DNA of 52,031 bases, from positions 1-52,031 of the forward strand of contig NZ_WJBG01000239.1 in the NCBI RefSeq assembly GCF_009709555.1, written 5' to 3'. Source of the stretch: Streptomyces blattellae. GTDB lineage: Bacteria > Actinomycetota > Actinomycetes > Streptomycetales > Streptomycetaceae. This document shows positions 22,503 to 28,862 of the stretch, piece after piece. Under the pieces are notes generated by a model. It was not told the DNA's origin and searched no databases. It saw only the letters and a program-made list of their open reading frames with translations. A program made the translations under genes and the position numbers. Each line of letters begins with the position of its first letter. Position 1 is the first letter of the stretch.

Positions 22503-22697
22503 ATGCGTGCCACCGTGGGCGACCAGCTTGTCCAGCACGGCAGGGTGGTCGGACAGCACGACAAGGTCGGCGAGATCGTGGAAGTGATGGGGCGGGAGGG
22601 CAACCCCCCGTACCGCGTCAAGTTCGAGGACGGGCACGAGGGCGTGTGCTCACCGGGCCCCGACACCGAGATCCGCCACAAGGAAGTCCGGCATTAG
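22503..22697 (+). CDS. DUF1918 domain-containing small protein
   Basis: The 64-residue protein matches DUF1918: MRATVGDQLVQHGRVVGQHDKVGEIVEVMG, then GNPPYRVKFEDGHEGVCSPGPDTEI. It is a small SH3-like beta protein, widespread in actinobacteria, with no assigned function. ATG 22503 follows GAGTGAGGAGG-like sequence (about 22484-22492). The next gene is convergent, with its stop 21 bp away. An upstream ATG at 22485 would add six residues but leaves the ribosome-binding site inside the gene. Confidence 0.88.
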   Translation: MRATVGDQLVQHGRVVGQHDKVGEIVEVMGREGNPPYRVKFEDGHEGVCSPGPDTEIRHKEVRH

Positions 22698-22718
22698 ATC
22701 AAGGAATCCGGCACTGGG

Positions 22719-23942
22719 TCAGCGCGGCGGCCTCACCGACCGCCCGTAGTGGTCGGCGACCACCCGCGCCATCGCGCCGATCCGGTCCGTCGCCACGTCC
22801 TTCGCGGCGAAGAAGACATGCCCGCGCGCCTCGGGATGGTTCTTCGCGAGCGTCAGATGCCGGGAGAGTTCACCGGCGTCCTGCCAGGCCGCGGGCTGCG
22901 CCGGGTCGCCCGCCTTGTACAGCGCCTCACCCACGTACAGCCGTGTCCCGCTGCCCCGCACGGCCGAGGCCCACCAGGGCAGGATCTTGGCGTAGTCGGC
23001 CGCGGCGAGGCCGATGTTCCAGTACAGCTGAGGGCAGACGTAGTCGATCCAGTTCTCGCGGACCCACCTGCGGGTGTCGGCGTACAGGTCGTCGTATGTC
23101 TGCACCCCCGCGCGGGTGTCGGAGCCGCGGGGGTCGGTGGCGGCGTTGCGCCACACCCCGAACGGGCTGATCCCGAACTGTGTGCCCGGCCTGATCGACT
23201 TGATGCGGGCCGCCATCTCGCCCACCAGCCGGTTGATGTTGTCCCGCCGCCAGTCGGCCCGGTTCGCGAAGCCGCCGCCGTACTGCTCGAAGGCGGCGTC
23301 GTCGTCGAAGGTCTGGCCCGACACCGGATACGGATAGAAGTAGTCGTCGAAGTGAACGCCGTCGACGGGGTACTTGCGCACCGCGTCGAGCATGGCCTCC
23401 TGGACGAAGGCGCGGACCTCGGGCAGACCCGGGTTGTAGTAGAGCTTCCCGCCGTATCCCACCACCCAGTCCGGGTGCTTGCGCGCCGGATGGGAGGCGG
23501 TGAGCCGCTTGGGGTCGGTGTGGTTGGCGATCCGGTACGGGTTGAACCAGGCGTGCAGTTCCAGGCCCCGCAGATGCGCCTCCTCCACGGCCGAGCCGAG
23601 CGGGTCCCAGCCGGGGGCCTTGCCCTGGGTGCCGGTCAGGTACTGCGACCAGGGCTCGTACGGCGAGGGCCACAGCGCGTCGGCCGTCGGGCGCACCTGG
23701 AAGATCACGGTGTTGAGGCGGTTGCGGACCGCGGTGTCGAGGTGGGTGACCAGTTCCCCCCACTGCTGGGACGGACTCAGGCCCGCCCGGGAGGGCCAGT
23801 CACGGTTGGCCACGGTCGCCAGCCACATGCCGCGCATCTCGGTCGCGGCCCGCGGATACCGCGGTACGGCCGCCGCACTCGACGCCGGCGTGAGGGCCGC
23901 CAGCGCGGCCACCGCGAACGCCCGACGTGACAACCGCCCCAT
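22719..23942 (-). CDS. Exported GHL10-type glycoside hydrolase-like protein
   Basis: The 407-residue protein begins with a twin-arginine signal (GRLSRRAFAVAALAALTPAS, cleaved near residue 25). A GHL10 (formerly DUF187) TIM barrel follows: EMRGMWLATVANRDWPSR, RNRLNTVIFQVRPTADALWPS, GLELHAWFNPYRI, YNPGLPEVRAFVQEAML, VDGVHFDDYFYPYPV and NWIDYVCPQLYWNIGL. The Asp pair in HFDDYFYP and the ExxxQ-type polar residues fit a hydrolase active site. Proteins of this group act on cell-wall or extracellular glycans, but the substrate here is unknown. It is monocistronic. The ATG at 23942 is chosen because the signal peptide starts there. Confidence 0.9.
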   Translation of the reverse strand: MGRLSRRAFAVAALAALTPASSAAAVPRYPRAATEMRGMWLATVANRDWPSRAGLSPSQQWGELVTHLDTAVRNRLNTVIFQVRPTADALWPSPYEPWSQYLTGTQGKAPGWDPLGSAVEEAHLRGLELHAWFNPYRIANHTDPKRLTASHPARKHPDWVVGYGGKLYYNPGLPEVRAFVQEAMLDAVRKYPVDGVHFDDYFYPYPVSGQTFDDDAAFEQYGGGFANRADWRRDNINRLVGEMAARIKSIRPGTQFGISPFGVWRNAATDPRGSDTRAGVQTYDDLYADTRRWVRENWIDYVCPQLYWNIGLAAADYAKILPWWASAVRGSGTRLYVGEALYKAGDPAQPAAWQDAGELSRHLTLAKNHPEARGHVFFAAKDVATDRIGAMARVVADHYGRSVRPPR

Positions 23943-24110
23943 CTGCACACCCCATACGCTGCGGACCCGCCCGGTCACGGATCGTCTCCGCGCCCCAGGA
24001 TGCCCGCACCCGCGCGATCGATCATCGATACTTACAGGTAACGTGCAGGATCGGAGCAGGCTCCACACCAATGGCGGCCTGTCGCAGGCGTCGATCAGTA
24101 AGGGGACGAT

Positions 24111-24971
24111 GTGACCGACATCCAACGCGTCGGAGTCGTGGGCTGCGGCCAGATGGGCGCGGGCATCGCCGAGGTGTGCGCCCGCGCCGGACTGGACGTG
24201 AAGGTCGCCGAGACCACCGGCGAGGCCCTGGAGATCGGCCGTACCCGGCTGTTCAACTCCCTTTCCAAGGCGGCCGAGCGCGGCAAGATCACGGCGGAGG
24301 AGCTGGCGGCGACACAGGCCCGGCTCGGCTTCACCACCGACCTCGGCGAGTTCGCCGACCGCGATCTGGTGATCGAGGCCGTCGTCGAGAACGAGCAGGT
24401 GAAGGCCGAGATCTTCCAGGTGCTCGACCAGGTCGTGACCCGCCCCGACGCGATCCTCGCCTCCAACACCTCCTCCATCCCGCTGGTGAAGCTCGCGGTC
24501 GCCACCTCGCGGCCCGACCACGTCGTCGGCATCCACTTCTTCAACCCGGCCCCGGTGCAGAAGCTGGTCGAGCTGATCCCGGCGCTCACCACCTCCGAGG
24601 GCACGCTCAGCCGCGCCCAGGCCTTCGCCGAGAAGCTGCTGGGCAAGCACGCCATCCGGGCCCAGGACCGCTCCGGCTTCGTGGTGAACGCGCTGCTGAT
24701 CCCCTATCTGCTCTCCGCGATCCGGATGTTCGAGTCGGGCATCGCCAGCCGCGAGGACATCGACAACGGCATGGAGCTCGGCTGCGCCCACCCGATGGGC
24801 CCGCTGAAGCTGTCCGACCTGATCGGCCTGGACACGGTCGCCTCGGTGGCGCACTCCATGTACGAGGAGTACAAGGAGCCGCTGTACGCCGCTCCCCCGC
24901 TGCTCCAGCGCATGGTGGACGCGGGCCGCCTGGGACGGAAGTCCGGGGCGGGCTTCTACACCTACGACTGA
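24111..24971 (+). CDS. 3-hydroxybutyryl-CoA dehydrogenase
   Basis: The 286-residue enzyme interconverts acetoacetyl-CoA and 3-hydroxybutyryl-CoA with NAD(P)H. The Rossmann motif VGVVGCGQMGAGIAEVCARAG lies at 7-27. The catalytic Ser, His, Glu and Asn lie in SNTSSIP, GIHFFNPAPVQKLVELI and FVVNALLIPYLLSAIRM. The C-terminal domain ends AGFYTYD, as in HBD/PaaH enzymes. The GTG start has AAGGGG seven to twelve bases upstream. A strong hairpin terminator follows at 25000-25034. It is monocistronic, so its pathway (butyrate or PHB metabolism, or ethylmalonyl-CoA supply) is not fixed by context. Confidence 0.95.
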   Translation: MTDIQRVGVVGCGQMGAGIAEVCARAGLDVKVAETTGEALEIGRTRLFNSLSKAAERGKITAEELAATQARLGFTTDLGEFADRDLVIEAVVENEQVKAEIFQVLDQVVTRPDAILASNTSSIPLVKLAVATSRPDHVVGIHFFNPAPVQKLVELIPALTTSEGTLSRAQAFAEKLLGKHAIRAQDRSGFVVNALLIPYLLSAIRMFESGIASREDIDNGMELGCAHPMGPLKLSDLIGLDTVASVAHSMYEEYKEPLYAAPPLLQRMVDAGRLGRKSGAGFYTYD

Positions 24972-24999
24972 TTACAGAAGGTCAGATTCCGGCCACGTA

Positions 25000-25034
25000 C
25001 ACGGGCCCGGCACCGCGGAGGTGCCGGGCCCGTG
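25000..25034 (+). terminator. Terminator after the 3-hydroxybutyryl-CoA dehydrogenase gene
   Basis: A perfect 15-bp stem (CACGGGCCCGGCACC, 25000-25014, with 25020-25034) and a 5-base loop follow the stop codon by 28 bp. One further A-T pair extends it. Confidence 0.88.
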
Positions 25035-25164
25035 TCATTCACACACCGTGTGCGCTCCGGGCTCGCATATGCCCCTCGCACACTCTCCCCACACGCCCAC
25101 CAGGCGAGTTCACTTTCTCTGCGTATGCCACGGATGAGAAACGACTACGGAAAGGAGCGGACTC

Positions 25165-25422
25165 GTGACCGCCGATCCCGAGCATCCGGTCGTATCTGGT
25201 GAACTCGCAGAGTTACGACGTCGTCTCGACGTCAACTACGCCCACGTGGCGGGCGACCTGGCTCTGCTCACGCACCGCACCGAGGAGACCGCCAAGGAAC
25301 TCGACGAGCTGAGCACCCGGATCAACACACTGGAACACGCGCGCTGGCCGCTGCCCGCGGTCGCCGCCCTCACCGCCGTGGGTGCTCTCGTCGTGGCGAT
25401 CTGGCAGACAGTAGGGCACTGA
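25165..25422 (+). CDS. Small membrane-anchored coiled-coil protein
   Basis: The 85-residue protein is hydrophilic at the N-terminus, followed by heptad-like helices (ELAELRRRLDVNYAHVAGDLALL, ETAKELDELSTRINTLEH). A single C-terminal membrane span ends it (PAVAALTAVGALVVAIWQ). This architecture recalls hemolysin XhlA-like or phage-derived membrane-tethered proteins, but no family motif is certain. The GTG at 25165 follows GGAAAGGAGCGG. The product is probably a tail-anchored protein with its coiled coil in the cytosol. The next gene is convergent. Confidence 0.75.
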   Translation: MTADPEHPVVSGELAELRRRLDVNYAHVAGDLALLTHRTEETAKELDELSTRINTLEHARWPLPAVAALTAVGALVVAIWQTVGH

Positions 25423-25450
25423 CCAGGGACATTCCTTCAGGGACGTTCCC

Positions 25451-25996
25451 TCAGGGCAAGTCGTCCTGAACGAGCCTGAGTTGGTGCAACATCAGTAGCG
25501 CGGCCGCCATGTTGGCGGCCGGGACCTCCCCCCGGGCGACCATGTCGGGGACGAGTTTGAGCGGGACCCACTCCCGGCGGTCCGACTCGAAGTCGTCCAC
25601 AGGCGGGCCGATGTACTCGCCTTCGTCGGCCCAGTAGATGTGGTGCCGGGCGTCGGTGAGCCCGTTGGAGGGCTCCACGCTCATGAGGTGGCGCAAGGGT
25701 CCCGGCCGCCATCCGGTCTCCTCCTCCAGTTCCCTGGCGGCCGCGCGGGCGATGTCCTCACCGTCCTCGACGACGCCCGCCGCGAGTTCCCACCCCCAGC
25801 TGTCGGTGATGAAGCGGTGGCGCCACAGGAGGAGGACCTCATTGGCCTCGTTGACCACCGTGGCCACGGCCACCGGCCGCAGCCGTATGAGGAAGTGGTC
25901 CAGGTGCCGGCCGTCAGGCAGCTCCACATCTGCCAGGTTGACGGTGAACCAGCGGTTTTCATACACAGTTTGTTCGTTCTGTTTCGTCCACTGCAC
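25451..25996 (-). CDS. NUDIX hydrolase, ADP-ribose pyrophosphatase-like
   Basis: The 181-residue Nudix protein carries the complete box: G in AAGVVEDGEDIARAAARELEEETGW with REL-EEE-TGW giving the metal-binding REUxEExGU. The order of an N-terminal strand domain (NEQTVYENRWFTVNLADVELPDG), FLIRLRPVAVATVVNEANEVLLLWRHR, the box and then RHHIYWADEGEY resembles ADP-ribose pyrophosphatase and NudF-type enzymes. It would hydrolyse a nucleoside diphosphate derivative in the cytosol. It lies downstream of, and in the same direction as, the NsdA-like regulator gene (74 bp apart) and may be co-transcribed with it. Confidence 0.92.
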   Translation of the reverse strand: MQWTKQNEQTVYENRWFTVNLADVELPDGRHLDHFLIRLRPVAVATVVNEANEVLLLWRHRFITDSWGWELAAGVVEDGEDIARAAARELEEETGWRPGPLRHLMSVEPSNGLTDARHHIYWADEGEYIGPPVDDFESDRREWVPLKLVPDMVARGEVPAANMAAALLMLHQLRLVQDDLP

Positions 25997-26070
25997 GGTT
26001 CTGCCACCTTCCGTCGAGTAAGTGGCAATATCGCAGCAGGGAGTATGAGTGTCCGGGTTCGAGCGCCGGA

Positions 26071-27411
26071 TTACAGCGGCACGCGCAGTGCTCCGTCGAT
26101 GAGTTCGGCGGCCTCGGCCGTGCCCGCACAGCCGTTGCGTACCAAGTGCTCGCGTACCGCCCGGAGTCTGTCGCGCAGCCGCTGGGACTCCATCCCCCGG
26201 GCCTGCTCGGCCATCTGCACCGCGGTGGCCACCGCCTTGTCGGCGTTGCCCTGCCGCAGCTCGATCGTGCTGAGCATGGCGAGCCGGTGCACCCGGCCGC
26301 GGTCATGGGCCGGGTTGCCCACGGCAGCCGCGGCATGCTCACCCGCCGCCGCCAGCTCACCGAGGCTGAGCAGCGCCTCAGCCACCTGGACGTTGACCAG
26401 TCCCGGCTGGACATAGCCCGTCTCGTCGGGCTCGTATCCGCGCCGGATGCGTTCGGCGGCCGTCTCGGCACGCCGGATGCAGGACAGGGCGCTCGTGCCG
26501 TCGCCCAGGTGGGCGTATGCCTTCGCCTGCATCGCGTACAGGTCGGAGGCGAGGGCCGGGGTGATGTGCTTGCCCGCGGCCCGCAGCGCGGCCTCCGCGA
26601 AGGCCACGGCCTGGCGGTGTTCCCGCATGAACAGGGCCTGGTTGACGAGGAGCGCGATGATGTACGCCCCGAGTCCCCGGTCCCCGCTGGCCTTCGCGAG
26701 CCTGAGTGCCTGGTGGAAGTAGCGCTGGGCGAGTCCGTGGGCGTCGGAGTCGTACGTGCAGATCCCGGCGATCGCCACCAACCCGCCGGTGGCCCGGTGC
26801 AGTTGGCGGCCGGTGGCGTCGGTGTAGCTGCCGCGCAGCAGCGGCGCCGCCTCGGCGTTCAGGAAGCCGACGATCCGGGTGCGGGTCGCTATGCCGCCGG
26901 CCTTGCGGTACATCTGCTCGTAGTGCGTACGGGCGGCGCGCAGCATGTCGAGGTCGCTCGGCGTGACCCGGTGCCGCCCGCCGCGGGAGACGTCGACGTC
27001 CTCCGGCGGGTTCTCCCACTCCCACACCGGCATCACGGCGGGCGTGCCGGTGACGGCGGGGGCGCCCAGGATGTGCGGGCGCTGCTGTTCGTCCGAGCGC
27101 CACAGGGCGGTGGCCCGCTCAACGAAGCCGGACAGCGAGGTGCCGTGCGGGGCGGACGGCTCACCGGGCACGCCGAGGCCGATGTCGTCGAGCGTGACGG
27201 GGCGTTGCAGCCGGGCGGCGAGTACTTCGCAGATCAGGTCGGGGACCTGGCCGCGAGGTCGCTGGCCCTTCAGCCACCGTGCCACGGCGGTGTGTTCGTA
27301 CCGGAGGGCGAGGCCGCGGGCCCGCCCTGCCTGGTTCACATGTGCGGCCAGTCCCGCGTGTGAGATTCCCGCCTCGTCCAGGATCGCGTCGAGCAGGGTG
27401 TTGGGCTGCAT
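26071..27411 (-). CDS. NsdA-like TPR-containing transcriptional regulator
   Basis: A 446-residue protein of the Streptomyces NsdA/regulator type. An N-terminal helix-turn-helix-like region (ILDEAGISHAGLAAHVNQAGRARGLALRYEHTAVARWLKGQRPRG) precedes repeated TPR-like helices across about 160-430 (AHGLAQRYFHQALRLAKASGD, YAMQAKAYAHLGD, AEALLSLGELAAAGEHA). NsdA negatively affects antibiotic production and sporulation in S. coelicolor, and whether this copy is NsdA itself or a paralogue cannot be decided here. A perfect 17-bp palindrome TTCACAC-GGG-GTGTGAA lies 48-64 bp upstream, near a TAACCT -10 candidate. It leads the NUDIX gene on the same strand. Confidence 0.82.
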   Translation of the reverse strand: MQPNTLLDAILDEAGISHAGLAAHVNQAGRARGLALRYEHTAVARWLKGQRPRGQVPDLICEVLAARLQRPVTLDDIGLGVPGEPSAPHGTSLSGFVERATALWRSDEQQRPHILGAPAVTGTPAVMPVWEWENPPEDVDVSRGGRHRVTPSDLDMLRAARTHYEQMYRKAGGIATRTRIVGFLNAEAAPLLRGSYTDATGRQLHRATGGLVAIAGICTYDSDAHGLAQRYFHQALRLAKASGDRGLGAYIIALLVNQALFMREHRQAVAFAEAALRAAGKHITPALASDLYAMQAKAYAHLGDGTSALSCIRRAETAAERIRRGYEPDETGYVQPGLVNVQVAEALLSLGELAAAGEHAAAAVGNPAHDRGRVHRLAMLSTIELRQGNADKAVATAVQMAEQARGMESQRLRDRLRAVREHLVRNGCAGTAEAAELIDGALRVPL

Positions 27412-27442
27412 GGGTTGCCCCCCGGGTGGCTCGGTGGCGTCA

Positions 27443-27475
27443 GGTTAGTGGTTCCGTCTTCACACGGGGTGTGAA
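27443..27475 (-). promoter_or_regulatory. Promoter region and palindrome upstream of the NsdA-like gene
   Basis: On the minus strand TAACCT (27448-27443) is a plausible -10 box about 30 bp before the ATG. The palindrome TTCACAC-GGG-GTGTGAA (27459-27475) covers the spacer and -35 area, where a repressor would act. Confidence 0.5.
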
Positions 27476-27555
27476 CCGAGTACGCGAATCCGCACCGTGC
27501 GTGCGCTGTTGCGGAGAGTCGCCGGCCGGTTGACTGAAATGCCTCGTCAGAGGCC

Positions 27556-27599
27556 GGCCGGGCCGCCGGCTCCCCCTCGTACAGTGCGGCGGCCCGGCC
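27556..27599 (-). terminator. Terminator downstream of the SpoIIE-type phosphatase gene
   Basis: The arms GGCCGGGCCGCCG (27556-27568) and CGGCGGCCCGGCC (27587-27599) form a perfect 13-bp stem with an 18-base loop, 34 bp after the phosphatase stop. Confidence 0.75.
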
Positions 27600-27632
27600 A
27601 GGGGCTTGGCGGTGCGACTGAACGCCGTTGGT

Positions 27633-28697
27633 TCAGAGGTGGTTTGTCGGCTGACGGTGCGTGGGGGCTTGTCGCGCAGTTCCCCGCGCCCCTATCGGCA
27701 CGCTGCTTACGTTGGTTCGATGGTTCCCCAGGACCAGCAGGGCCACGTCGTCCGTCAGTCTGCCTGATGTGTGGCGCAGGAGTTGGGTGAAGACCGTGCC
27801 CAGGAGGGGCTGGGAGGTGTTCACGCCGTCGCTCAGCGCCTCTGCCAGCACGGTCGGCAGCGGGAAGAACCGGCCATGGGCGTCTCGGGCGTCCTCGGCA
27901 CCGTCCGTGAAGAGGAACAGCGCCTCCTCGGCGTGGAGTTGACCGCAGGGTACGGCGGGCAGATCGGCCGGCAGCGGGAACGGGCCCAGCGGGGGCAGGG
28001 GGTCGGCGCGGGTCAGCGGGTCGACGTGGGTGCCGGTGAGGCGGTACGGCCAGGGGTGACCGCAGTTGAGGGCGCGCACCTCTCCGTCCGGATCGATCTC
28101 CAGCAGCAGGACCGTGAGGAACTCCTCGGCGACCGGGCTGTCGGGGGCGGCGCCGGCCCGCTCCCGCAGATGCCGGGCCAGGGCCCGCTCCAGCCTGCGC
28201 AGCACACCACCGAGGTCGGGCTCGTCGTGCACGGCCTCACGGAAGCTGCCGAGGACGGCGGCGACGGTGCCGATGGCGGCGAGACCGTGTCCGCGTACGT
28301 CGCCCATCACGGCCCGTACTCCGTGCTCGGTGGCGATGACCTCGTACAGGTCGCCACCGATGACCGCGCCGCGCTCGGCGGACAGTTGGGCGGCGGCGAC
28401 ATGCAGCCCGTCGACGCGCGGTGGCAAGGGCCGCAGCAGCACGCTCTGGGCGGCGCCCGCGACCCGGCGCACCTGCCGCAGCTCACGCAGCAGCGTCTGC
28501 CGGACATGGACGATCAGCCCGGTGCCCACGGCGAAGAAGACGGCGCTGGTGACGATCCGCGCTCCCAGCCCGGTCTGCTGGGCGAGTGGACAGACCATTT
28601 TGTACGTGACCGCTATGGCGCCCCACACCGTCGGCAGCCCGATGGCGAGCACCCGGCGCCCCGCCCTGCGGGGAACCCCAGCCTTGACGCGGTTCAT
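27633..28697 (-). CDS. Membrane PP2C/SpoIIE-type serine/threonine phosphatase
   Basis: The 354-residue protein has two N-terminal membrane spans (about 13-33 and 47-65) and an SpoIIE-type PP2C domain. Metal-binding Asp residues lie in RGAVIGGDLYEV and AVMGDVRGHGLAAI, and further acidic motifs are FLFTDGAEDARD and LTDDVALLVL. Such phosphatases act on anti-sigma-factor antagonists, and Streptomyces has dozens. No kinase or antagonist gene is adjacent. The last 15-20 residues (SVPIGARGTARQAPTHRQ) are encoded by a Streptomyces dispersed repeat and look like a read-through tail added after the real end of the domain. Confidence 0.9.
   Translation of the reverse strand: MNRVKAGVPRRAGRRVLAIGLPTVWGAIAVTYKMVCPLAQQTGLGARIVTSAVFFAVGTGLIVHVRQTLLRELRQVRRVAGAAQSVLLRPLPPRVDGLHVAAAQLSAERGAVIGGDLYEVIATEHGVRAVMGDVRGHGLAAIGTVAAVLGSFREAVHDEPDLGGVLRRLERALARHLRERAGAAPDSPVAEEFLTVLLLEIDPDGEVRALNCGHPWPYRLTGTHVDPLTRADPLPPLGPFPLPADLPAVPCGQLHAEEALFLFTDGAEDARDAHGRFFPLPTVLAEALSDGVNTSQPLLGTVFTQLLRHTSGRLTDDVALLVLGNHRTNVSSVPIGARGTARQAPTHRQPTNHL
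27657..27693 (-). repeat. Streptomyces dispersed repeat at the 3' end of the phosphatase gene
   Basis: Sequence GTGGGGGCTTGTCGCGCAG followed by TTCCCCGCGCCCCT is the same repeat type as in the EamA gene at 21784-21861. It supplies the last codons of the phosphatase. Confidence 0.7.
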
Positions 28698-28727
28698 GCC
28701 GATGGCCCCCCAATAGGCCCTGACAGC

Positions 28728-28767
28728 ACAGAATCGGACCGGCCCCGAAAGGCCGGTCCGATTCTGT
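28728..28767. terminator. Strong bidirectional terminator hairpin between pheT and the phosphatase gene
   Basis: A perfect 17-bp stem (28728-28744 with 28751-28767) with the 6-base loop CCGAAA lies downstream of pheT. It separates pheST transcription from the phosphatase gene that starts at 28697. Confidence 0.88.
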
Positions 28768-28803
28768 CGACCACATGGCCCGTAAGGACCAGATCACCCC
28801 AAA

Positions 28804-28825
28804 ACCTCACCCAATTGAGTGAGGT
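28804..28825. repeat. Near-perfect 22-bp palindrome downstream of pheT
   Basis: ACCTCACCCAATTGAGTGAGGT equals its own reverse complement at 20 of 22 positions. It lies 38 bp after the pheT stop. It may be a second weak terminator for pheST or an operator for the phosphatase gene. Confidence 0.5.
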
Positions 28826-28862
28826 GACTCCAGCGCCCCGCCAGGGCGGTCCCCTACGGCGC

